This document shows positions 14,085 through 24,935 of a stretch of DNA of 64,000 bases, in pieces (the stretch's first letter is position 1; every line of letters begins with the position of its first letter). The DNA is taken from positions 4,068,248 through 4,132,247 of the forward strand of contig NC_049979.1 of assembly GCF_000003815.2 (NCBI RefSeq), written 5' to 3'. The position numbers and the translations under genes were made by a program. The stretch comes from Branchiostoma floridae. Its lineage: Eukaryota > Chordata > Leptocardii > Amphioxiformes > Branchiostomatidae. The notes under the pieces are model-generated. The model searched no databases. It saw only the letters and a program-made list of their open reading frames with translations, and was not told where the DNA came from.

Positions 14085-14248
14085 TAATAAAGTTATGCCA
14101 AAAAGCAGTTACTCAAGCAACTGGATATGATTTTGGAGACGGCCAGATGTTTCAGACACTGACAAAAGATAGTGGATACTATCTGAAACATCTGTTTCCA
14201 AAATCATATCCAGTTGCTTTAGTAACTGCTGTTTGGCATATCTTATTA
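14085..14248. mobile_element. Foldback MITE (GCAGTTACTCAAGCAACTGG family)
   Basis: Two ~65-bp inverted arms (TAATAA.GTTATGCC...GCAACTGGATATGATTTTGG) around a short centre. Degraded relatives with the same arm words occur at about 52490-52635, 54355-54385, 56100-56190 and 60570-60640, mostly in KIF6 introns. Confidence 0.7.
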
Positions 14249-14558
14249 CCTGTATGTCTAATCTTAATTGTGGTATTAAAGTTAGTCTTTTTATTACAGT
14301 AAAAGGTTCCCCAGAAGACCACTAAGGGAGCCAATAAAATTGGTCTATGTGGACAGGTGGCCACTAATACTGTAATAGACATGACTCTTATTCTTAACGC
14401 TTGTGTAATCACTCTAGGAGAAATTATTCATGGGACCTTTATAAACTGGTTGCACCAGCCAAATATCCTTACATAGAGGTTGTGACAGGTTTGAATGTAT
14501 TACACCTTAACCCTCTCCCTGCAGCCTACACCTGTGAACAACACAAATCTGGTGGTCG

Positions 14559-14733
14559 CTAATCTCCAAGCAGATCCTACAATGGCATAAGATAGTACCA
14601 AACTGGCCAAGGAGTGTAGTCAGCCAAGAGGTGTCCAATTGCCTTGTAGCGAAACACACTCCTAAGCCGGCTTCACTCCTCTGCCAGCTTTTGATACTAT
14701 TTTATGCTACCGTAGGATCTGCTTGGAGATTAG
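14559..14733. mobile_element. MITE, CTAATCTCCAAGCAGATC family, copy 2
   Basis: Same termini and interior as 60963-61137, inverted. About 175 bp. No clean target duplication is visible here. Confidence 0.75.
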
Positions 14734-16329
14734 CTAAGGGCTACCTTAGTACGAGGAAGGTTAAAAGTGGCCACCATGGGACCCAGAGAAGCTGACAGAT
14801 GTCTGCAGAACCAAGCAGAGTGCTGCGGACCATTATACGGCATTGATTTTATCTTTCCCGTCTGCTTCCAAATCCCAAAATTGCTGGAGGCCCAATAAAA
14901 AAATTGACCAGCCCACTAGATAAGCACTTTACAGTCTGTGATTGGCCCATCTTTCAGTCAAACAAAGAAAATTTACCATCAGAGAAAAAGCAGGCTGCCC
15001 ACAAGTACATACAGGGTACTGCAAACTCATTTACATGTAATTTCAATGTGTGGTAGTGGGTGTATATTTCACAGTATAAGGAAAAACAAGGTTTTTGCTG
15101 TGTTATAAAGTTAATGATTCAGAGACAATTCAGGCATTCAAGATGCCTTGAATTCTAAGCGAAGCAACCATTTCAAAAACCCTGAAAACCACCATGAACG
15201 GTACACTATTTACTTCATATTCACAGTGCGGACGTTATGATGTACTCTAACTCATGCTGCCCCCTGCTGACAATGTGCAAGCGGAACTAATTTCCCCACT
15301 AATCTAACTGCCTGATTGCTCAGATGAGAAGGTTTCTCCCCACAGCAGCAGCATAATGAAGTGTCCATGGCAAATTGCAGGCATCCATTCTGGCTGCCTC
15401 CCAGAGGGACGGAGGTAAGTCAGGTGTGACAGTGGAAGTTCTAGTTCTAGTCCATAATCTGCAAACTTCCTGTTAGGAATATCACGCAGATGGAGGAGGT
15501 GCAGCGACTGGACTACCTGTGTGATGACAGCAACCTGCTCTTGAAATGTGTCCATTGAGGGGCTGTCACAGTGTGGGCAGAGAGGCTGCTCCACTCGGGA
15601 ATTGGGGAATTGTAGGGACAGAGGAAGTCAGGTGTGACAGTGGACCTGTCTACAGCCGACCATGCATGGACAGGCTGGCTGGGGAAGCAGGTGCAGAGCT
15701 CTCAGCAGGTGCTGCTGGGCCACAGTGTTAAATAAAACTTTACGGTTGTCATCCTCACTCACTCACTCACTCACCATCAGCCAGTCTGGACATATTAGGC
15801 CACACCAATCTAATTTCTTGGTTCACGGATTTTTTCATAAAAAATATGGAGCAAGAGGGCGAAATAAAAATAAAAATTGTAAAATGGTTGGGGTAAAGGT
15901 AAGGGCTAATCCAAAACATAAAGAATAAAAAGTTTTCAGCTTGAAAAAAGTACAAAAACACTATTACTGTACAGTAACAGCACTTGTTCGTTGAAAATTA
16001 CAAAAGTAGTGTCAGTTTTTATGTTTGTCCCATTCTTCATGAATGAAAAATATAACTTCAATAATAATACCCACACTTTAAGGAGCTTATAATATAAAGG
16101 CCAATTTGCTACACCAGAAAGTTGGTGAATGGTTTCATTAAAGGTGAAAATTTGCTGAGTGGTAATTTTTTTTTTTTTTCAAAAAATAGGAACGAGCAAA
16201 TCCGTGAACCAAGAAATTAAATTGCTGTGGCCTTAGGACATTATTAGGACATGGTGCTTCAAACTTCAAACAAAATATGGCCATGTAATATTGCGTGTAT
16301 TAATAATCATAGCACAGAAAGAAAGAGAG

Positions 16330-16449
16330 ACACACACACACGTACACACAGGCACACACACACATGCATGATCTAAGGCACAGACATACACACACACAGA
16401 CAGACAGACTGACAGACATACACACACAAACACAGTCATACACACACAA

Positions 16450-16480
<31 letters not shown>

Positions 16481-16491
16481 GAAACACATAC
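16330..16491. repeat. (CA)n/(CAGA)n microsatellite
   Basis: About 160 bp of ACAC with CAGACAGA interruptions. All open frames through it are simple-repeat artefacts. Confidence 0.98.
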
Positions 16492-18893
16492 AGACAAGGC
16501 AAAGCAACACTCCACTCCCTTGGGTTATAAAATCAATGAGGAAATGTCAGACTTCAACAATTTTTTTTTATTATCTGGGCAGCTCATAGATTTACATGGG
16601 TCACATTTCCCTATTGTAAAATTCATGTTGCTTCAAGAGAGATGGTTTGTAAAAGAGAAGAAGCAGGCTTTCCATAAGAGTACTGTAAATTCATTTACAA
16701 CCAACTCTAGACTACCAGAGCTACAAGTTGTATATGGCCTTGCCGTGGAACGTAAACAGTTCAGGATAGCTGTTTATCTTATTTTATGATACTGAAAACA
16801 AACCATTGGAGGTTCCCAGTAAACATGTCGACAGACAGAAGGCCGGAGTTATAAATCACGTCAGATCAGAACCCAACTTCACTTCCAGGTAGCCTGGCAA
16901 CAAAAGGGATCAGATGACCTTGTAGCTAGGCAACTGAAAGCTAGAAAAGTTTCCTATACTGCTTTGGTATTTTTCCTTTGAATATATATTTACTCTACAT
17001 ATTATTATCAGTTCCTGCAATGTGTATTTAGAACTGCACAACATGACTCTACACCAGGTCATGAACACCAACAACTTGGCAGGGGTCATAGCCCTTGGAT
17101 TGAGGGTCACCCACAGGTCATCTGAGGTCATCACAATCAATTCTTATTCCAAGGGTGCCCAAGTAAACACTTACAAGGGCAAACAATGTCTTGTTTACCT
17201 GAGAAATATTCAATATTTTCCAGATATGCTGTGCAAACTACAACGTTCTTTCTGGTTAACACGCTTGGGCTTGTTCTGGCCACGTATGTCTCGAACACTG
17301 GATTCTTTACATCAAAATGTCCCCAGATTGTCCCAAAGTACACTGTGAGTTGTCAAGAGACAAATTTTGATGGCCAGCTGCAGTGGTCATAGATCTAGGG
17401 ATGCTTTGAGTGGCGACTTCCCTTGCAAACTTCTGCTGTCTGTCACCACTGGGACAGACAAGCCCAAGGTTATTTGGACAGGAAGGTGAGGAGGGATGTC
17501 CGACCACGCTTAGGTCATGACCCCTGACCCCGAGGTCAAGAGGTCAGATGCAGCTCATGACTAGGAAATGTGCACCAAACAACACTTTTGGGCTGAAGCT
17601 TTGCAAGCTAGCCTGGTACCCAAACTTATCATAGCTGCCAAATCTCCTTTGTTTTTGTGGAGACTTGGCAGGCTCAGTAGGTTTGGATACTAGGGTGTTT
17701 GCAAGCAAGATCGAAACAGGCTAATAAATTACAACAAAAGGGAACAAGTATATTTTCTTCAATGTGTCATCCTAATCAGCTTCATCATTCATGCCAGCTC
17801 TGATACATGTGTAGTTACATGTACCATTCCTGACTATAGTATAGTATAGAGGAAGACGAAGCCAGGACACCACATAGGCTCATCAAATGCCGTGGAAGCT
17901 TAGAGTTAGAGATTGACTTGACCAGGTTTATTGTCAACAGCAATGTAATTTCTGTATAGGTCACCACTGCATTTACTTAAGCACAAAGCTACCAACCAAA
18001 AACAACTTGAAAGAAAAGTGACCATAAAACTTTTTCATCAGGATTTTCAAAAGGCGCAACTGTTTTGATACACTCGGAGTCTCTCCAGAGATGTTTTTTT
18101 TTACATTCTATTTTTTTTATCATTTCTTTATTCTACTTTATTTCAATCCAGTATAGAACTAACTCTCCACTGTGGCCATCCATACCAGTGTCTGCCACGT
18201 CTACATTTCGCTACAATCAGTGTTGCACGTCTCAGTCAATGTCGCATGTTTACCCCACAAACAAACGTGACGCAAGTACGCCGACCTCAGGTGACCCCAA
18301 CATACATCTAAACTATACTGAGTCTGACTTTGATGACTCGGTATTCAACAAGGCGGTATTTAGTTTGCAGAGTTGCAGCCAAACTTTGCACTATGGCAGT
18401 CCATTATAACACACTACAAGCCCGAGTACCACAAAACCACTCTGTGAGGCACGTATGTTTCAACAGCAGTGCTGTGTATTTCACAATTGGGAATTTCCCA
18501 GCCAAACGAATGGGTCACTCCACACAATAGGCGACCAGTCTTGGAAACAACTCGGACGGAATGCCACACCGCCGCTCTTTCCGACCGTGAAAAAGCTCGA
18601 CTCTCTTTTGTCCGAAACATCTTTCAGCCGGGCGGTGTTTCCAAAACGGGAGACGGTGGGAAGTTCAAAGTCAGCAGACAAAGTGGAGTAATAGATATCC
18701 ACTACAGAGGGGATGGAGAGAATATCGTGATGTGTTCCCATACAATCTACTGTGGGTAGAAACAAGGGAGAGAGAGATGAAAACAGAAGAGTTTCCACTG
18801 GGATATAAACATATACAGAAAGGTGTTTGCAAAAAGTTTTCTCTCAACATATAATCCCTCTGAAGCACTTTCCAACACAAAATTCAAACTTAC

Positions 18894-19041
18894 CGGAGTT
18901 ACCCAACTTTTCAACGTTCCAACTCCAGTCTTTGTCATGGAATAATCTATTGCTTGACTAAAATCATTCCTTGACAAAGACTGGAGCTGCACAGTCGAAA
19001 ACTGTTTCCCCAGTTGTATAATCTGAGGCTCAAGCACTGTC
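18894..19041 (-). other. Unidentified exon-like ORF with GTAAGT donor
   Basis: ATG at 19041-19039, 49 codons (MTVLEPQIIQLGKQFSTVQL then QSLSRNDFSQAIDYS, MTKTGVGTLKSWVTP), then CCG|GTAAGT at 18894. A hairpin (18923-18986, CTCCAGTCTTTGTCA arms) lies inside the frame, which argues for a repeat origin. No family recognised. Confidence 0.2.
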
Positions 19042-19429
19042 ATTTTCAAATTGGTGACAGATCCAGAAGTTTAAAGGAATGCCTCTCATTCTTGGAAAGG
19101 TACCTGATCTGTTTACAGATGACAAAGACTTCTACTTCTTATCAATTATAGGACATACTACAGAAATAAGTGCCTTGTTTGACGTATCATTTTACACTTA
19201 ATGGCAGTTTCATCTCACTGGTAGGTGAGAAAATCAAATATTTGCCATCAATTACAAACCCATGGATTTCATGTCTTCTGACTGAGGTTCTTTCTTTGGT
19301 GTTTTTCCTTGAGAATTTAATTGGGAAAATTCTCCCACTTAGCATTCCCTGTCCCGTTTGACAAGTTTTCAGCATTCCAACAGGAACAGTTTGCTGCAAA
19401 CAGGAATGTCTTGCTAATCAGCAGTGTCA

Positions 19430-20050
19430 GACTGACAGGACTGCTAACCCCTTCTCACCCCCTCCTGACTGCCATACTGCCCCCCACTCAGAGTCAGACT
19501 GTACCACTCCAAAAGCTGCCTCCTCCCTACCCTAAGTAGCTCCCCACCCTCAACAAGATGCCCCTCCCCACCCAGCATAGCCCCCCACCCTTGACAAGTT
19601 GCCCCTTCCCATCCAGAGTTGTAACCCCCACTCTAGACCAGCTGTCCCTCCCCACCCAGAGTCAGACTGCCCCCTCAACAAGCTGCCCCTTCCCACCCAG
19701 CATAGCCCCCCACCCTTGACAAGTTGCCCCTTCCCACCCAGAGTTGCAACCCCCACCCTAGACCAGCTGTCCCTCCCCACCCAGAGTCAAACTGCCCCCA
19801 CCCTCAACAAGCTGCCACTCCCCACCCAGCATAGCCCCCCAACCTCGACAAGCTCCCCCTCCCCCGAGTTGCAACCCCCACCCTAGACAAGCTGCCCCTC
19901 CCCACCCAGCGTAGTCCCCACCCTTGACAGGTTGTCCCTCCCCACCCCCTGCCCCAATCCTGACAGACTGCCCCCCTCCCCACCTGACTCCCCCCTCCCC
20001 ACTGGACCCCAGTACACAGATAAGGATCAGCCTGCTCCAGGACATGCCTC
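19430..20050. repeat. C-rich minisatellite (CCCCACCCAGAGT / GACAAGCTGCCCC)
   Basis: Imperfect units of about 60 bp, strongly C-rich on the plus strand: CCCTCCCCACCCAGAGT and CACCCTTGACAAGTTGCCCC. The minus strand is G-rich with many GGGG runs. Confidence 0.9.
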
Positions 20051-20240
20051 CTTGTTATGTACAAAACTGTCGCCCATCACCCAAACTCCACAGTAACCTT
20101 CTCGCAGCTACATAAACAGGATACCTAGCATCACAGAATGCCAGCTAAGCCCCCACAGCGGGGCGCCAGCCAGTGCGGTATGGGGGTTCACATAGCGGGC
20201 CCAAGCACCGCGATGCTCACATTCCTGTGTCATGCCTGGA

Positions 20241-21223
20241 TCCTTCACAGACAGGCAGAGCGTTGGTAAATCAGGGCCTGTCATACACAGACAGGCAGAG
20301 TGTTGGTAAATCAGCGCCTGTCATACACAGACAGGCAGAGTGTTGGTAAATCAGGGCCTGTCATACACAGACAGGCAGAGTGTTGGTAAATCAGCGCCTG
20401 TCATACACAGACAGGCAGAGTGTTGGTAAATCAGCGCCTGTCATACACAGACAGGCAGAGTGTTGGTAAATCAGGGCCTGTCATACACAGACAGGCAGAG
20501 CGTTGGTAAATCAGGGCCTGTCATACACAGACAGGCAGAGTGTTGGTAAATCAGCGCCTGTCATACACAGACAGGCAGAGTGTTGGTAAATCAGGGCCTG
20601 TCATACACAGACAGGCAGAGTGTTGGTAAATCAGGGCCTGTCCTACAGAGGCAGGCAGAGTGTTGGTAAATCAGAGCCTGTCATACACAGACAGGCAGAG
20701 TGTTGGTAAATCAGGGCCTGTCACACACAGACAGGCAGAGTGTTGGTAAATCAGGGCCTGTCCTACAGACAGGCAGTGTTGGTAAATCAGGGCCTGTCAT
20801 ACACAGACAGGCAGAGTGTTGGTAAATCAGGACCTGTCCTACAGACAGGCAGTGTTGGTAAATCAGAGCCTGTCATGCACAGACAGGCAGAGTGTTGGTA
20901 AATCAGGGCCTGTCCTACAGACAGGCAGTGTTGGTAAATCAGAGCCTGTCATACACAGGCAGGCAGAGTGTTGTAAATCAGAGCCTGTCATACACAGGCA
21001 GGCAGAGTGTTGGTAAATCAGAGCCTGTCATACACAGACAGGCAGAGTGTTGGTAAATCAGGGCCTGTCATACACAGACAGGCAGAGTGTTGGTAAATCA
21101 GGGCCTGTCATACACAGACAGGCAGAGTGTTGGTAAATCAGAGCCTGTCATACACAGACAGGCAGAGTGTTGATAAATCAGGGCCTGTCCTGCAGACAGG
21201 CAGTGTTGGTAAATCAGGGCCTG
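20241..21223. repeat. 40-bp satellite, about 25 copies
   Basis: Unit TCATACACAGACAGGCAGAG then TGTTGGTAAATCAGGGCCTG, with G/C variants in the last word and a shorter 34-35 bp variant (TCCTACAGACAGGCAGTG) in the second half. GCCTGTC and GACAGGC form an inverted pair within each unit. Confidence 0.97.
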
Positions 21224-21484
21224 CCAACTCACAGAACAGTCAGCTAGGCTAAGAATTTACATGGGGCACTGTCCAGAAGATTTAGTAGTAATATAGGACA
21301 AGGGGCAATTCCAGTTGTCTCACTTTGGCACAGTTCTGGGGTAACAGTAGAAAAGCTGGTCCTACTTTAAAAAATACTTTCAGCCTTCATATACTGCAAC
21401 TCACTCAATGGCCTGACACTACCACCATCCATCTCAGGTAGTAGCATCATTTACACTATGCTCCATTGGAAACAGTTGAAATAG

Positions 21485-21573
21485 CCTGATTTAATCTGGC
21501 TTATAGCAGCCTGCCTGGCATCCGCAGGGATGGGCCAGTTACAGCCCGGACAGCAGAGTTTGTGTCACACAGA
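21485..21573 (-). repeat. Dispersed repeat, TAGTCTGTGTAACACAAACT family
   Basis: The reverse complement reads TAGTCTGTGTGACACAAACT, CTGCTGTCCGGGCTGTAACT and AGATTAAATCAGGC, matching the two plus-strand copies. Confidence 0.7.
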
Positions 21574-21904
21574 CTACACTTGAAATATCTCCCTGGGAGA
21601 CTTCTTGGACAGTGAAGGAAGAGAAGAGGTTGGTAGTCCTGAGCCTGTGTCAGTACCCATCAGCACCAGGGAAGGTCAGCTGTCATTTCCTCACCATGGT
21701 GACAGGACCAGCCAAACTGGAGACTGGATGGATACAGACTGGCACTGATGTGATGACTGTAGACTGTCAGGGAGTTGCTAGACAGCGTGTATCAGAGTGC
21801 TGCTAGACAGAGTGTATCAGAGCATTGCTAGACAGTGTATCAGAGTGTTGCTAGACAGAGTGTTGCTAGTGAAACAACAAGGGAGTAGAAACAGAAAATA
21901 ACAA

Positions 21905-21985
21905 GATGCCGACACCAGGGATCGAACCCGGGCCAGCCGATCACAAATCCAACGTGGAAACCGTTCGGCTAAAAGGCTCAAGCTG
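21905..21985 (-). mobile_element. tRNA-like sequence (pseudo-tRNA or SINE head)
   Basis: The minus strand holds TTAGCCGAACGGTTTCCACG (A-box like) and GGGTTCGATCCCTGG, a good B-box with a 5-bp T-stem. The acceptor stem cannot be closed in the normal way, so it is unlikely to be a working tRNA gene. Confidence 0.5.
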
Positions 21986-23419
21986 CTTGGTGTCTTCAGT
22001 TTAGCGTTCCTTGAATCCCGCTGTCACACTAGACAGCATGGATTCTCCTTTGCTATAGAATCTACACTTGCATTGTATGGCACTCTTTAATTCCAAAGAG
22101 AGCTGCAAGGGGAACCCAAACAGACTAGACCAAGTAGTTGCTATCTTGTAAGCCATTTGCTTTTTGTACAATGTTTGCATGTGTTTGTATTATGATACCA
22201 AGCTAGCTGTTTCAAGGGACTAAAGCCTAGTATAGCTAGTACAGGTCCCTCAGAGTCTATACTTATGAGTGTCTGAAGTAACATTTCCTTGAGGCTAAGT
22301 TGGCCCTAGTAACAAGGAGCTGGTCTGTGTGGGTGGTGGTGGAAACAGTCTGGCATCCAAGCTAGCTGGAAAAGGCTATTTTTATCAAATCAATCAAAAG
22401 CATTAGCTCAACTTTCACTTGCTAGAGACAACACAGATTTGTGCTAGCTCATATGTGCCAGTCAGTACTGTTTTGCTAAGGTAACATCCATCCAACATAA
22501 CCAGTTGGCAAGGCTCAAAAACCAAGGTTAAACACGGGCAAGTTGATCAACGGGAAGTTTGTGTGACCAGGGCCAAAGACAACAAAGCCTGAAGGCAAAC
22601 CAGCAGAAAAACAACATCATGCTGCGTTTTTCTGACTCTGAATGGAGAGGACGCTTGTGTGGAAACCCACAGATCAAGTTCACTGCCACAGGCACATCAT
22701 TAAGAGAGACAGTGTACAAAATACTTTTCTGAGCCAGGTTGCACAGTGTGCACCTGGGGCAAAAACTTGGTTGCACAATTGAATTTCAAGTTGCACCACC
22801 TACAATTCACTATTGAAAGTGTCCATCTGCCAAGAAATCTGCAATTAGTGGCATGTTTAGCTGATATGAAACGAAGCTGCCCCGATATCCATTATTTTTT
22901 CCAAGTAAATTGACAACAAAATCAAGTTCTGAGACTCAAAATCTAAGTTGCACCCTGTGCAGCCTGAGTTTAGAAGTTAGCAAGTTGCACCAAGCAAAAA
23001 GTAGTTGCAATGTGCAAGTGTGCAAGTGGGTATTTTGCACGCTGGAGAGAGGAACCACGCTGTACAGCTATAGCCACATCTATGTACTAGGCAAGGCTTT
23101 GTGTGATCCCCAGTGAGCCAAGTCTCACATAACATCTAAACTCCACCAAACCAGCCATGGTGACCCAGGGCAGCTAATAGAAAGGCTTGGCCAACCTCCA
23201 ACTTGGCAAGGGAAGAAAGTTTTTCCCTTGTTGAGTACAATGTGTTTATGTTTAATTGATGTCATTTACAACTCAGCCCATGGCTGCAACATATCCTTGT
23301 GACTTGTCCAAATAAACCAGGAATTCATTCATTCGTTCATTGACTTGGTGTTGACAAGAATTTCCAAAATATTTTCCTATGAACTAGAAACCTCAGATAA
23401 ACATAGCTTCATTATTAAC

Positions 23420-24100
23420 TTAAAGACGACTCAGCTACGATCATACAGAACCTCAGACATAGACTGAAGAGAGCACCAGCATCATCTGTTTTATCTCAGC
23501 CAGCCCCACATAACCAGCATACCCCATACATACCCTCAGACAAAGACTCACCCAGGTAGGACCCCCCATGCCCACCCTCAGACAAAGAATGAACACTAAA
23601 AGTAAAACAGAGAACCAGTATCATCTGTTTTATCTCATCTCAGCTGGCACAAGCCCCACACAACAACTAGGATCCTTCTCCATACAGACCCTCAGATAAT
23701 AGCCCAGTCCAGTTAGGATACCCCCATACAGACCCTCAGATATTGACTGAAGGCTAAAACATTGAACAAGCCTCATCTGTTTGATCTCATCTCAGCTGGC
23801 ACAAGTACCACAGAACAGCCAGGATTCCCCATACAGACCCTCAGATAATAACTCAGTCCATTAAGTATCCCCTCCATACAGACCCTCAGATAAGGACTGA
23901 AGGCTAAAACATAGAACCAGCCTCATCTGTTTTACCTCATCTTAGCTGGCACACACCCCATACAACAGGATCCTCGCCCCAACACATACAGACCCTCAGT
24001 CCAGCTAGGATCCCCCCATACAGATCCTCAGATAAGGACTGAATGCTAAAACATAGAAGCAGCCTCATCTGTTTTACCTCAGCTGGTACAAAGCCCCACA
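23420..24100. repeat. Diverged ~125-bp tandem repeat
   Basis: About five copies containing CATACAGACCCTCAGATAA, GACTGAAGGCTAAAACATAG and CCTCATCTGTTTTACCTCA. Unit lengths vary. Confidence 0.85.
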
Positions 24101-24845
24101 CAACAGCCAAGGGTCACCTCCGAGAGGGACATGAATTAAGGCACAATAGTAAATCACACAACCTCTGAACCTCCCCTGCAGAAAACACAACCAGAGATTT
24201 CTACTTTCCCCATTCATCCTCCTGACAGACTGATGGAGCACCACATGGGGTCTGCCACAGTCATACACTAAAGTAAATATACATCAACTGTGCTTCAGCT
24301 GATAGTGGACACTTGGCAAGAAATAAAAAGGCCGGAACTGCCAGGGTGAGGCTCACTTATTTCTGTCTGTATGGAGAGATAACAGAGCCTTTTGGTGCTG
24401 TGCAGACCTATAGTTAAGATCCCCTGTAGAAGTAGTGAAACAGTAAGACATATCGCCCTTTGTCCTGCCTTTGTTTGTGGTATAGTGCTGACATAAGAGA
24501 AACGTGTGGTAGCTATAGTTAGCCGTATGTACAATGTATAATAATAGACATACCTGTTGTAGAATGTAGCTATAGTTAGGGACCTGGGTAATGGTAGATA
24601 GACCAGCGCTACATAAGTGTAGCTATAGTTAGGGGCATGTATGATAATAAGAGACTGATAATAATAGAATAGACCTGTGGTACACTGTAGCTTTAGTTAG
24701 GGGCAAGTACAAATGTATTATAATAGATAGACCTGTTGTAGAATGTAGCTATAGTTACTTAGGGACCTGCGTTTTGATAGGTAGAGCCCTGTTCTGCAAA
24801 TACTCTTGGACATGTATCTCTTGACACAGGTGATGGTGTACTTAC

Positions 24846-24935
24846 CCTTTTCTTGCTGCAGTACAGTTGCCATTTCTTCTCGGGCGGCAGATTGAGCATA
24901 TTCTGTCGGTACGGGGCTGTGAGGTCCAGTTCATC
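24846..24935 (-). CDS. DAAM: DAAM second coding exon
   Basis: Thirty codons in phase 0: [20 protein letters not shown] then [10 protein letters not shown]. The acceptor is TTTGTTTCAG and the donor GTAAGT. Strong match to human DAAM1 DELDLTDKHREAMFALPAEK. Confidence 0.92.

Larger units (their letters stand above)
1..24845 (-). other. DAAM intron 2 or beyond; no confident exon
   Basis: No segment matches the expected next DAAM exons (SWPE-YID, then FH3). Content: foldback elements at 390-565, 8196-8302, 10877-10967, 12073-12246, 14085-14248 and 14559-14733; SINE-like copies; an octamer-rich repeat (5604-6909); microsatellite (16330-16491); minisatellites (19430-20050, 20241-21223, 23420-24100). 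I see nothing recognisable in 570-1190, 2000-3540, 3760-5080, 6910-8100, 9000-10600, 11000-12050 and 16500-18400 beyond short duplications. Confidence 0.55.

Noticed and set aside
15546-15928. Single-exon gene with AATAAA at 15732
   Set aside because: Frames change at the duplicated GAAGTCAGGTGTGACAGTGG motif and the (CTCA)n tail suggests a retroposed end.
16266-16789. Cys/Val-rich and His/Thr-rich frames
   Set aside because: Translations of a CA microsatellite, not proteins.
19550-20064. Gly/Trp-rich frames on the minus strand
   Set aside because: Products of the C-rich minisatellite; same repeat read in different frames.
20241-21223. CRISPR array
   Set aside because: Regular 40-bp units with no unique spacers, in a eukaryotic intron; it is a satellite.
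21905-21985. Functional tRNA gene
   Set aside because: Good B-box and T-arm but no normal acceptor stem or clear anticodon arm; better read as a SINE head or pseudo-tRNA.
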